A stretch of DNA of 64,000 nucleotides, from positions 36,692,001-36,756,000 of the forward strand of contig NC_080557.1 of assembly GCF_030253575.1 (NCBI RefSeq). Reading direction: 5' to 3'. A model generated the notes under the pieces. It was not told where the DNA came from. It was given only the letters and a program-made list of their open reading frames with translations, and did no database searches. Shown here piece by piece: positions 33,835 through 45,292 of this stretch. The translations under genes and the position numbers were made by a program. Numbering within the stretch: the stretch's first letter is position 1; every line of letters begins with the position of its first letter. Source of the stretch: Rhododendron vialii. Taxonomy: Eukaryota > Streptophyta > Magnoliopsida > Ericales > Ericaceae.

Positions 33835-36000
33835 TTTCTGCATGAGCTGGGCAAGTGATTCTCTAATGACTGTGCTCGTACCCAACAAGCTGAGTTTTTG
33901 TTGCCTTTGCATGCCCACGACTTGGGCCTGAAAAACTTTTGCTTTGCAGTGAAGTTTTGTCCATTTTGATTTTGTTTCTTAGGTTACCGTTGATGGATGA
34001 TGTAAAATTCCTTTCTTTTATGGCTGCGGTGCATAACTTGGACCATTTGAGTTGAGAGTTGTTCCCACATTACACTCTTTCAAATTAATGATTTTCTCAC
34101 TTCTTGTTTGGGATGGTAGTTTTAAAAGTCCGAATGATGTGTTTGCTAAATTAACGTTGTCACCCTACTTGGTGAATTTCCATTACTAGAAAGCTGAGAT
34201 ATGCTGTGGTAAATTTTCGAATGGTTTAAGATACGGCAGTCAGAGATGTGAATTGGGTCTCCTTTTAAGAGTTGCTTTGCCCTTTGACGGGCTTTAAATT
34301 TGAGCATAGTAGTAGGCTTTTTATGGTACCACTGTTGAACTTAGGAGTAGAGGTCTAGGTATGAAGTACCTGCTGGATTGAAAGCTGCAATAAATCCTAC
34401 TCCCTCCGTTCCTAAATAAGTGTCCGGCGGGCAAAACTAGGCTTTACAAAGCATGCATATTTTTTATTAAAAAAAATAATTTTTTTTCACAATCTAATAG
34501 AACTCATTGCTATCTATTGATTTGTGAAAAAAATTAATTTTTTTAACGAAACAAATGTATTTTTTTGAAGGTTTAGTTTTGCGTGCCGGACATTTATTTA
34601 GGGACGGAGGGGGTAATAATTATCTTCTACCATACCGAGTAAAATTGAATGCAGGAACACTAATATAGAGTGCAACAGGAATCTGGAATTATCGAGCACG
34701 AGGCATGACGTTCATAATGACAGTCAATTTTTTTTGGTGTTGTTGGTCTTGTATGTGTGGTGCACGAAGCACTTAGAACTGTTGAATATTGGTGATGCGT
34801 TTGTTGACCTTTGTGTCAACAATGAAGAGAGCAGATATTGAGCTAGCCGTAAATGTCAAAGCAGATGGTCAGCGCAGCAATGGCCAGCCATTTGCCTGCC
34901 ACTTTGGGGCTTGGCAATTATTGGTTGCAATTCGTTATGTGGGTTTTTGTTGCGTCCTCTGCTTAGGCACAGGCAATTTTACCTGTGCTCCATTTTATTG
35001 ATGGTGTAATACTTCACTCTTGGAAAAGCACAAAAATCAGGGCGTGAGGGACATTCAGCCGGCCGGTAGGCATGGAAGCTGGAGTTTGTTAAGTGGTGAA
35101 TTGAGGATAGTTTTCGTAAGAACATGCTCCTGTTAGAGTGTGTGTAGCAGGCTAGCCAAATAAGCATTTTAACCACAAAAGACATCCTCCAGCAGCCTCA
35201 AAGAGACTTGGTGATCGGGCTTTGCCCCTAAGGTGTTTGGACCTCGGTCCTCTGGATTTTTTCTTTTCATCCAACCCTTGGTTCCCCAACTGGTTGTACC
35301 CATTGTCAAGTTTTCTAAATAAAACTTTTATTGCCTATAGAAAAAGAAAGAGAGACTTGGGAAAATACCTTCCATTATAGTGTCTTGTCAAATCTGCCGA
35401 TTTCTCTCCCCATTACTATACTTTGACCTTTTCCCCCCACATTATCTCCTCATTTCTCTCTTCCTGTTCTCTATAGTTCTTTCAAGTTCGTGCTCAATTT
35501 TCTCTCGCCCTTTTGGTGTTTGTTTTGACAACTTGTCTACTACCAAAAAAAGGTATGAACCTAACTTCGTCTCAATTTGTTTGTAAATCTCTTATAAAGG
35601 AATCACCGTATAACAAATTCATAGTTGAAATTTTAGGATTAAAACGAGCAAAGAAACAACATTGAACTCTATTAGGAATAAAACCCTTCAAACGAGAGAT
35701 TGAGCATCGAGGTCAGAGAAGAGAAATTTTCTTATGTAACCCTTTGCTTAAATATTTGTTATTTTAGTGAGGATTTATCTACCATTTGACTCATGGCAAG
35801 TCCCACTGATTTCGCCACTGTGAGCCTGTGGCATTGGTTTAAATGGCAAAAATATAGGAAGAAGGTTATCATATAAAACACGTTTTATTTATTTTTTTAT
35901 GCAAGTGGAAAGTCTTAGTGCACTTGAAGAGTCCAACGAACTTCCTACAAATGCTTCTGGGTTTGATATATATATATATATAGAGTCTCCTTCTCCTAAG
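33835..36000. other. CCT8 3' side and intergenic DNA
   Basis: Beyond the CCT8 stop I see no coding gene. One Stowaway-like MITE lies at 34400-34613. The rest is AT-rich, with short chance frames. Confidence 0.5.
34400..34613. mobile_element. Stowaway-like (Tc1/mariner) MITE, TSD TA
   Basis: Ends CTCCCTCCGTTCCTAAATAA and TTATTTAGGGACGGAGGGGG are the classic Stowaway-type inverted termini, and TA flanks both sides. The interior is AT-rich with further pairing (TTTATTAAAAAAAATAATTT and complement). Confidence 0.85.
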
Positions 36001-36355
36001 GACCATCTTAACTTAATAAAATAAGGACCTCCCTTTCCCGATAGAATTTCAATGATCCAAGCCGCTCAATGTGTTCAAAACGTGATTTTAAGGGTATCCG
36101 CGAGAAATCAGCAAAAAAAAATAACCGGAAAGGCTTCATCCGAGCAGTTTTTGTTTGTTTTTTTATCGAACGGTTCAAATAAAAACTGCTCGGATGAAGC
36201 CCTTCCCGATTATTTTTTTTGCTGATTCCTCGCAGGCACTCTTAAAATCACGTTCTGAACACATTGAGCGGCTCGGATCATCGAAATTCGAACGGAAAAT
36301 GGGAGGAATGGAAAGATCCTTATTTTAACTAAAATAAAGACCTTCTTATTTGAAA
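36000..36355. mobile_element. Foldback MITE
   Basis: The arms pair around 36160. AACTGCTCGGATGAAGCC and GGCTTCATCCGAGCAGTT are complementary, as are CCGCTCAATGTGTTC and GAACACATTGAGCGG, and the outer AAGGACC and CCTT blocks. The central loop is GTTTGTTTTTTTATCGAACG. No clear TSD was fixed. A (TA)n run at 36374-36398 follows. Confidence 0.75.
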
Positions 36356-36363
36356 ATGACTGT

Positions 36364-36394
<31 letters not shown>

Positions 36395-36399
36395 ATATA

Positions 36400-38520
36400 T
36401 ATGCAAGTGGAAAATTTTCAGTGGAAGATTTGACCACTAAAATAAAGCTGGGTGCGTATGATGTGTTACTGTTTGGAATTGTTTTCATTTTCCAAAGAAA
36501 ACACAATAGAAGGTTCACAATCACACACGGTGTATGTTTTTCTGCTAACACGGTTCTCGAAATGGCGTCTTCAAACCCGTGAGTTGCTTCCAGGGAAAAA
36601 ATTCCAAATTCATTTTTGGAAATAGTTTGCCAACAAGTTTGTCGATTCAAGGAAACAAAAAAACAGAAAATGAGAATATTACCAAACAGGCGTACGTATG
36701 GTAATATCGTGTTAATTAGTGTTACAGCTAAAAGCAGAAGACGATTGATTAGAAGTTCCAAACTGCGTATGTAATTCTTTTCTTTGAGTCCAAATAAGTC
36801 TTATATGAATGAGCTGCACCCACTTTTCTTTGTGCATGTTCCCCATCTTTGCTTCTCTAGCTTTTAAGTAAATTCTGAGAGGATACGATCGAACTTGAGA
36901 AATGCAGGTTTTAGCAGTAATTCAGAGGGCATGATTGAAGTTAAAACACATTTTGACTCTCCAACAAGATCTCTTAATTAAGCTCAGAGCTTGTGTTCTC
37001 TAACTCTAAATCTTCACCCCTTCGCCTGTTGGGTTCCGTCGTAAGTCATTTGACAGTGAGCACACCAGATGCAACTTATGCACTGGGATTGGAAAGATCA
37101 AATTTCCACAGCATACCGCCCTTTTTGTCAAATTTCAGCATTATTCCTCCAGAATCTGGCCGGACGAAGGATTTCGATTTGTGGAATCCTTTTACGGTCG
37201 AGGAACTTTTGTCCACTTGGGGTGCAGGGAAGCAGAACAATGACGTTGATACAAAAAGCAGGGAAAGAGAAGCAGATCCAGAGGGCGAAGAGGACGACAA
37301 CAATAAGCAATTGTTTGACAGAAAAAAATGAGCAGAGTTTACACCAGTGCGCCGCGGGACTTCATAATCCTTGACAGGGTAAGTGATTTTACCTATAGAA
37401 ACCAAAAACTCTTCTACTTCCCTCTGCAGTCATATACTTGCAAAGTTGCAATGGCAAAGCAAATGTAGAAGAAAATACTAGTATATTTCAATAAACTAAC
37501 TCTTCAAACAGCGGTAAGGTATTTCTGTTTGTTTTGTACGCTGTAAGCACCACACAGATTTGACTCCGTGGGATGTCTGATCGGTTGATCCTTACTCTTA
37601 CTGATGCTTTGGATCGAAACAATCAATACCACTCTTGTTAACTTAATACTCCTAGAACATATCAAACTAACCAAAATTTGGTTGTTGCCGTCACTTTGGA
37701 TATTATTTCTTTGAAGCAATCGCCAATCGGATCTTTAACACACACACACCTTTGTTTTCCTCTCGTTTTCTATACTTGCATGTGTCAAACGGGGTAGAAG
37801 AAACTCAGTTGTGGTACAAAGAGAAGGGTTCATTCAATTAATTGTACATGTTCAGTCCAGGCTCAGCTCATGAATGGTACGGCAAATATGCCTGCATATG
37901 CGTTGGACAATCAGCCCTGCTCGAGCCCAAGGATGGGACTAGGGGAGTCTAGTGGCGGCGCGACCGCCACAACAAAAATTTTAGAAAATGCAATTATTAT
38001 GTGTAAAAAAAAAATTTATGCCCAACTTATATAGTCTCGCCACCACAAAATTTTTTTAGTATACATTTCGCCACTGTTAGGGTAAAATCCTAATTCCGTC
38101 CTTGCTCGTGCCTATAATATTGGGTCCTAAAACTGTATGGAGAGGTACACAACATTTGCACAATCCAAATCTCTAAACACAGGACACAATTGGAGATGAG
38201 GAACATTCAGAAAGGAGAAATTTTTGTAGGGTTATGAGTGGAGAGAGAAATGAGACTAATAATTGAAAGTAAGGTAATGATTGGAGAGAAATGAAAATAA
38301 TGATTGGAGATAGTTGTGAATAATGATTGGAAATATGAGTAATAAGTATTTTTTTAGTTGAGAATTTTTTTTCAAAAATCAATCAAAACAAAGCATTGGC
38401 TATCGGTAAAAATTGTTAAGTTTGGTTATGGAATAGATGAAATTTGGTTATTTGCTAAAAAAACTTGTAATTTTGCTTATTACAATGTGAGGAATTTTTT
38501 GACCATTATTGTTAAATTTT
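36400..38520. other. Stretch without a recognised gene
   Basis: Open frames at 36210-36761 (minus) and 36993-37331 (plus) have no recognisable domain. The second contains an acidic, low-complexity tail (EADPEGEEDDNN) and could be a scrap of an exon. I would not call either a gene. Confidence 0.4.
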
Positions 38521-38524
38521 CTTA

Positions 38525-39018
38525 GGGTAAACTATAGTTAACCCCCTCTAACTAAGCTTTGCGTGCACTTTGCCTCCTATAACTTTTTTTTTGGCACTCA
38601 ACCCCCTCTAACTAACTGAAAATCAAACGGTCATAACTTCTTCGTTCGAAATCGAAAACATGCAAATTATATATCGATTTCGAGGTCTTGAAGTCAGCTT
38701 TCTAATGACACCAAAATCACATCACGATTCAAAGCACACAGAAAGTTATGATCAAAATGGTCTTTCTGTCTACCAGCCCTTACTCTTTTGATCATAATTT
38801 TCTGTGTGCTTTGAATCGTGATGTGATTTTGGTGTCATTAGAAAGCTGACTTCAAGAACTCGAAATCGATATATAATTTGCATGTTTTCGATTTCGAACG
38901 AAGAAGTTATGACCGTTTGATTTTCAGTTAGTTGGAGGGAGTTGAGTGCCAAAAAAAAAATTATAGGAGGCAAAGTGCATGCAAGGCTTAGTTAGAGGAG
39001 GTTAACTATAGTTTACCC
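38525..39018. mobile_element. Long-armed foldback MITE (about 490 bp)
   Basis: The whole element is two inverted arms of about 235 bp. Ends are GGGTAAACTATAGTTAACC and GGTTAACTATAGTTTACCC. Inner pairs include GCAAATTATATATCGATTTC and its complement. The arms meet near 38765. A matching TSD was not found. Confidence 0.85.
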
Positions 39019-39185
39019 AAAGAAATTTGTAGAAAAGAGCAAGCGAGATTGAATTGTCTCTAGAAGGATTTGACAGAAAAAGCACGTGGGCCACGTGATA
39101 TTCCCATTGGGGATTCTATAACCACTCTCATTCTCTCTTTGATCAGCAGCGGTTTCCGAATTTTCAGTGGGTAATGCGTGGCTAA

Positions 39186-39425
39186 GAGCCCGTTCCAGAA
39201 CACCTTTTTAAAAAATAAATACTTATTTCACATTTTCAAACTCAAAAATAATGTAAATGAAAAATAATTTTTCAATTTTTTTTGCACCGTATTAAAGATT
39301 TCAATGAGTTCTTTCAAACAAGATCCATAATGTATATTTTTAGATTTCAATAAGCCCATCATTTTTTAGCTTGAAATTGCATTCTTAAAAAATAAGTATT
39401 TATTTCGCGTTCCAAAACGGGGCCT
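39186..39425. mobile_element. AT-rich MITE with CCCGTTCCAGAAC ends
   Basis: Left GAGCCCGTTCCAGAACACC and right GCGTTCCAAAACGGGGCC pair as inverted ends. Interior blocks (TTTTTAAAAAATAAATACTTATTT and complement) also pair. It is similar in plan to the MITE at 18775-19006. Confidence 0.65.
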
Positions 39426-40235
39426 AAGGGGCCCTTTGGGCGTTTTTGCGGATAACAAAAAAAAAAAAGTGTGGCAAAGGACATAAACCTAATTATCTGT
39501 GGGTAACATAGTTAGGTGGATCACGGCCCACCCCCACCATGAGAAAAGCCTTTCTACCGGATCTCGAGAGCATCTAGTGAGCTCCCTGCAGTGCGGCATC
39601 CAAGTCATTAATTCATTTTGATAATTAATGATTTCGATATATTTGTTAACTCTTATAAGATAAGAGGGTGTTTTAGTGATTCTGAATCATTGATTGTGAA
39701 AATGGACAATCGGCTACTGCACTACAGGTTGCACCGTGCACTAGAGGGAGCTCACTACAGACTCCCCGAGTCCATTTCTACCACCCTTCGTCCCATTTTG
39801 TTTGTTTGTTACGAAAAATTGTGTCATTTTGACACCAAAAAATAAGTTAATTTTAAGAATAGTTTTGTACTATTGTGCATTGTTCAAAAGTTTCATTGAG
39901 ATCTTTGAATGGTGCTAAAAACTCGAATATTTATTTCAATATATTTTTAGATCAAAATGACACAGTATCCCGTAGAAATGATGAGACAGAAGGAGTACTA
40001 CTAAAAATTAAGCTTTGAACATAACTTAAGAAAATATTGCCCAAGAAATATCGGGAGTTGGTATTCACAGTCTATGAACATTGCTTGCACCAAAAAAAGA
40101 AAACGAGAATGATACGCACACCGCCTCTCACCCACCGAACAATCCACCGCATCACCCATTGCCCGACACGTGGCGGTGGGCCCCACCATTTTTAAAAAAA
40201 GAAAGAAAACCAGAAAAGTCCAGTCCCTTACCCCA

Positions 40236-40240
<5 letters not shown>

Positions 40241-40272
<32 letters not shown>
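40241..40272. repeat. (CT)n microsatellite
   Basis: About 16 CT units inside the Pack-MULE, just upstream of the captured fragment. It creates SLSLSLSL peptides that are not meaningful. Confidence 0.9.
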
Positions 40273-40278
<6 letters not shown>

Positions 40279-40289
40279 CTTCTTTCTCT

Positions 40290-40642
40290 TCTTCCGCTTC
40301 CCTCTCCTCAGTCCTCACCACCAAACCACCCCCCACCGCCACCACAACCGCTTCCTCTGCCACCAACAGCGGCGGCGGCCCCTTACCAAAACCCATCTTC
40401 GACGCCCTCCTCCACTACGGCTCAACCCCGAACTCCACTGCCAGCACCGACAGCCTCCGTCGATCTTAAATCCATCACCGCCGTCCTCCCGGCGCTGCCC
40501 CAAAATGCAACTTCCTCATCTTCGGCCTGACCCACGAAACCCTCCTCTGGCACGTCCTCAACCGCAACGGCCGCACCGTCTTCGTCGACGAGAACGCCTA
40601 CCTGGTCTCCAAGCTCGAACAAGCACACCCGGACAGCCTATG
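40290..40642 (+). pseudogene. Captured N-terminal fragment of an IRX15-like (DUF579) xylan gene
   Basis: In successive frames the fragment reads GGGPLPKPIFDALLHYGSTP, then [10 protein letters not shown], then [20 protein letters not shown], then [20 protein letters not shown] and HPDS. These match plant IRREGULAR XYLEM 15 proteins, Golgi proteins needed for normal xylan in secondary walls, just after their membrane anchor. The frame changes at least twice and the fragment stops soon after HPDS, well before the end of the domain (the family is about 300 residues). It lies wholly inside the Pack-MULE, with the high GC of its source gene. Confidence 0.85.
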
Positions 40643-41165
40643 ATTATTCTCTGATTGCAGGGTTCTAGTTCTTTTTTTTTTGATTTAGTTGTTGATTTTC
40701 CGGAGGAGCTTGGTGTGTTAGTTTTTGTCTGGGATTTGGAGTCTTTTCTAGAGGGAGAAGAGGAGAGGGTGTGAAATGGGGGAAGAAAGAGAAGGGGGCG
40801 ATGAGGAAGGATATCAGGGATTATCGCCGGCGTACTTGGAACGGAGGTTTGGGGGACGGCGGTCGTGGTGATCGTCGGCAGTGGTTGTGGCCGTCCTCCT
40901 CCTCTCTCTCAATTGGGTGTGGACTCAATTTCTGGTTTGTTTTCTTTTTTTTTTAATGGTGGGGCCTGCCGCCACGTGTTGGGCAATGGGTGATGCGGTG
41001 GGTTGTTCGGTGGATGAGAGGTGGTGGGCGTATCATTCTCCAAAAGAAAAGCAAAATGCATCTTTTCCTTTGAAACCTACTCTACTTTTGTCACCATAAC
41101 AGCTGGTTTTCGAATTGAGCCTCTTCAAGTGCATATGTGAAATTATGTGGAAACGTTCAATCTAC

Positions 41166-42880
41166 TGCTAGAGGGGGGTGAATAGGAGTTTTGATAAAAA
41201 AATACCAATTTTTTGATTTAAAAAATTAATATGGATGAACGGATTGATTATCTCGATTAATCCAAACCAAAAATCAAGTACTGCAGTAAAATAAAAATTG
41301 TGACAAGAGACGCACAATTTACGTGGAAAAACTTATGGTCCCAAATAACCCTAAGCCAAAACCACAGCCTAACACTACTGCTTTATTCTATTAATCGAAA
41401 AAAAGTACAGATTGCGAAATAGCAAAAACCTTACCCAAGCCTTTACCTATTCTCGTCAATCTCCGATGCTCCCAGAGCTTCTTCAAGATCCAATAGATGC
41501 ACTACGGACTTCACACCCGAGCTCTGGATTCAACCGGCTCCGAATCAATTTCTAAAAGATTCGGCCACAGCAGCAAACGGCACCAAAAATCACGAACAGT
41601 GAATGAATGATATGAACGTGATTTATACAAAAAGCGTTCGACAACGCAAGATGAAAGAAGCAAACAAGAATGTGGGCTACAACGGAAAACTGTCAAAATC
41701 CCGTAAGTGTCGTGCAGCCCATCCTTCCTTTTCCAACAGCAAAATGTCTCTCGACTCCACGAAAAACAAAAACAGCCGGGCAACCCTTTCTTTTTCTTTT
41801 TATCAAAACAAAAAATTTCTTCACAGGGTCGTAGCCTCCCTATAGAGATCAGCACCTTTTATACTTCAATTTCCCCTTTAAAACAGAAGTCTTATAATTA
41901 CGCTTCATATGGAAAGCAAAATTTCGAACATTTTTTAAGAAAATTGATTTAGGATACATATATATGGAAAACGAATTTTCGGAGAGATTCACCGGAAAGG
42001 AAAACGAGCAAGAACAAAATTTCTAATCTTGGAAATAATATACATGATGTGTTGTGTAATATTTTTACCTTTCACACAATGGGCTTGATTCCGTAGCGGT
42101 CAATTTGGCGCAGATAATGGAAGGAGCATTGAGCGAGACACTACCCCTAATTATCCTACCCATTACAATCAAATGTAGTCGATATAGCAACGACACCAAA
42201 GGAGGTTTTGGACAACCCCGGAAAGTGCCAAAATATCTAACAATCTCCCCCTTTGGCATTTCCGGGACAAAACCAACTGCACTAAAACACAACGGAAAAA
42301 TACAACTTAAAGAGATAAACACTAGCCTAAACTAGGCCTATCCAATGAAACTTGAGTTGCACTTCCAATACCTGCAAAAAAAAGCTCAACAAAAACTATG
42401 CGACAAAATATGAGTTGCACTTCCAATACCTGCAAAAAAAGCTCAACAAAAACTATGCGACAAAATATATGTTTCGAAAAGAAGAATGGGTCAGCATAAT
42501 TTAATAATAAACGACACGCAGCATTATATCAAAAAGCAGAAAACTAGACCAGCGATTCATCAAAAAAATCAATCTCCCCTCGTAAATATCTCTCCAAATG
42601 AACAATAGAACTCAAAAAAAAAAAATTCTCCATCTTTTATGCAAGACTCAACAACACACATTACTCTCACTCCCCCATACCATGACCATAAAAATTCTCC
42701 CACTTTTTGTCACGGAAAAACAAAGGAAAAGAGCATACTGACCAAATTTGAATAGAGAGTTTCGATGGAAACTCGATTGATGGTTCGGTGGACCAAATTC
42801 TAGACAGTGAGTTTTGATGGACACTCGAAGGATAGTTTAGTTGACCGACTTTACTCCAAAAAAAAAAACATTTCAAATAG
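41166..42880 (-). mobile_element. Copia (SIRE-like) 3' LTR with adjoining internal remnant
   Basis: The LTR occupies 41166-42242. On the minus strand it starts TGTTAGATATTTTGGC and ends CACCCCCCTCTAGCA, the ending common in SIRE/Maximus-type Copia LTRs. It is preceded on that strand by the purine tract CCAAAGGGGGAGAT. Internal non-coding sequence continues to roughly 42650-42880. No coding domain is recognisable, so it is a broken fossil. The outer limit on the right is uncertain. Confidence 0.6.
42353..42467. repeat. Tandem duplication of about 58 bp
   Basis: The units at 42353 and 42411 both read TGAGTTGCACTTCCAATACC... and end in GCGACAAAATA. The second is one A shorter in its A-run. Confidence 0.9.
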
Positions 42881-43020
42881 TCCAGCCGCCTCGTCCCAAA
42901 ACGTTATACTGTTAATGACAAATATGACTCGATTTTTAAAAAATGGAGTTTGATGAAACTACACTTTCAACTTTACTCAGTTAGTAGTAATAACGAAACA
43001 GACAGCGAACAAGTAATTAC

Positions 43021-44604
43021 CTTTCGCACAATGTCCAAAGCGCCGTTCCCTCCTTCACAACTGTCTTTATAGAATGAACCACAAGTTCCTTGCGGGTCAC
43101 CAAAACTTGCAAAACTAATAGCAGAAATGGGGCGACCTTGGCATGACAATTCCATATCTTTGTTCTCATAGGCATTTCCACAAACAGTCCCGGCCGCGTC
43201 AGTTTGGAAGTTAACAAGCGATGGGTCATGGGTTGCCTCCTAATTCTTCGAAAACTACCAATGTATTCACGTCGTTGGTCATAAAAGAACGAGGGACATG
43301 GTACCTAAGCATCAAAATTTAAATTAATTAGGCATTGTACATAATCTCAAAAAGAGTTATTAACCATGAAAACAATTACGTAGAACTGAATTTTTCTCTC
43401 ACCATCTTTGTGTAGGTTGCCGACAGTTCGAAACACATTTGCTACTGTCGTTTTTACCGCGATAATCACAAGGCTCGGTGCTACAGCCATCTTCTTCAGC
43501 CAAGTAACTTGGCCAATATCGGCCGATATTCTGGCCATTGACCCAAGCTTCACCTTTTCCCATGCCTTGCAAATCCAATGCCACTGGATCTGTACCCAAT
43601 GGAGCTTTGAATGTTGTCTGATAAAAAAGGAAAAACATATATAGTCATTTCCATTTCCTAATCAAAAGAAACAATTTATAATTTCGGGGGATTAGTCATG
43701 CGAACTCTGTAATTGAATTACCTTGTACCATGTCATCATCCTGTTGATCGGGAGATTCTCTGCTTGCCATTTTGACGGATATCGCGAATCTAAACTGTAC
43801 ACCTTGTTGTCAAGACCATGCAACCCAACCTCGTATGTCCATTTATGCGATGACAAATCCTTAATAACGCTCTCATCGCCCTTTCTCCCAATTAACTCAA
43901 CAGGACCAGGTAATCCAGATTCTATCATGTCGAATTTTGGACCATAGTTCTGCGCAAAAATAGGAAAAAAAAAAAAGTCCATAAAAAAATCAATTTACAG
44001 AACTCTTCCAATCCAAGACATGATTTGTGAAAACTTTACCTGGAATCCAACAGTAGCACTTAGCAATGTGATTTGGTTTTTTCCAGGATTCAACTTCTCT
44101 TTCTTCTCGAAGACGTAGTTGAAAATTCCAGATGTCGCCCAATGAGAACCTACCACGGAATTTAAGTTTGACACAACAAAATAAGTATAGAAAACCTGTA
44201 ACGAGTAATCTTAACAAATAAGATTGGGATAATTTACCTATGTATTTTCCATTGACGTAAGCGTGAAGCATATGACCAGTGCCGTTAACTCTGATTGACA
44301 TATCGTCGCTCCAGAGTGGGTCATCTTCTTTGATATTCACGCCATTAATCAGCAAGATATACACTTAATAAGTTAGAAATATAGAAAATAAAAGTTACTG
44401 CAACTGCATAAAAATGTATGAAAAAATTAAGGGCTATAATTACCTTGTCATATACCATAGGTAATCCGAAATGTCGTTAAGTACTTTTTGATCGACCAAA
44501 TGACTTGCTGCCACGTGACCTTTTCCAAGTTGAACAGTGTCATTAGTGGTCTCAGGCCGCCATGTCCAACGCAGAGCAACTGGTTCACTTTCTGCTTGGT
44601 TTTC
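43021..44604 (-). pseudogene. Beta-galactosidase (GH35, SUEL-lectin type), C-terminal fragment
   Basis: Six exons on the minus strand: 44604-44444, 44341-44238, 44149-44040, 43949-43722, 43617-43403, 43304-43021. They match the C-terminal half of plant apoplastic beta-galactosidases, which trim galactose from cell-wall polymers. Words are [79 protein letters not shown], and the SUEL segment GRPISAISFASFGDPQGTCG. The catalytic N-terminal half is absent: upstream of 44604 lies an unrelated repeat. The second exon lacks an AG acceptor. The last exon has a 7 bp duplication (ATGACCC twice, near 43226-43240) that breaks the frame. It is a truncated pseudogene. Confidence 0.9.
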
Positions 44605-44946
44605 CTAAATAAAAGGCATTTGGCATATATATGGCATACAGTTAGTTTGTGTTTAAAAGTTAGTTAAAAAAAAGTGGTTAAAAGTTAACTTGAGGTATAT
44701 GGCATACAGTTAGCTTTGTCACCATTGGAGCGGTTTGGCCAAATTATAATAAAAAAACATTGTAGCCCAAATTATAGGTTTGTCTTTCAAAATTTGCCTC
44801 CAACCATTGGAGATGTTCCAAGAGAGTCTTCAATACATGCCCTAAAGTCGCCATTTATAACGTTGTTTAAATTTTAGCTAGTGAATTTGTGAAAAAATCC
44901 TCTCTAATGGACTTAGATAAAAAAGTCATAAACTTATCAACTGACT

Positions 44947-45221
44947 TTAAGTCATCATTGGGGCGGGGCGGGCCAGCCCGCCGACTCACTGTCCAAGCCC
45001 GCCCAAGGGCCGGACCGACCGGGCCCTTTTTTTTTCGGGCCGAGCTACCTACCATAAATTGAAACCCATGGGCTACCCAATTGACGGGCCGACGGACTTA
45101 AATTTCCTTGGGAAAAAATAGAGGGTTTTGTGGGATTTCGGGCTAATGGGCAGGCTCGTGAGCAGGTACCATGGGCGGGCTACCGGGCCGGTCATGGACT
45201 TCGGGCTAAATGATGACCTTT
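44947..45221. mobile_element. GC-rich hAT-like MITE, TSD AACTGACT
   Basis: It is flanked by the 8 bp AACTGACT (44939-44946 and 45222-45229); the empty site is intact near 219 in the left repeat copy. The ends TTAAGTCATCATT and AATGATGACCTTT pair. The interior is rich in GGGCCGG and CGGGCT words, which stand out against the AT-rich host repeat. The 8 bp duplication points to hAT. Confidence 0.8.
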
Positions 45222-45292
45222 AACTGACTCCATACATTTGGCCATTTACGTACTTAGAGAGAAAGAGTGAAAAAGAGAAAAGATAGAAACTT

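Larger units (their letters stand above)
40104..41041. mobile_element. Pack-MULE carrying an IRX15-like gene fragment, TSD AAAAGAAAA
   Basis: Terminal inverted repeats of about 90 bp: the left begins GAGAATGATACGCACACCGC and the reverse complement of the right begins GAGAATGATACGCCCACCAC, and they match at most positions up to the CCCCACCATT block. The 9 bp AAAAGAAAA flanks both sides (40095-40103 and 41042-41050), as expected for Mutator-like insertion. No transposase is inside. The middle is GC-rich host-gene DNA from an IRX15/DUF579-type gene. This is the standard makeup of a Pack-MULE. Confidence 0.88.

Noticed and set aside
36210-36761. 183-residue minus-strand frame
   Set aside because: It runs across a foldback MITE and a TA microsatellite (IYIYIYIYV) and has no domain.
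40001-40396. Minus-strand frame in the Pack-MULE with RERERERER repeats
   Set aside because: It is antisense to the IRX15-like fragment and the CT microsatellite; the family match is on the plus strand.
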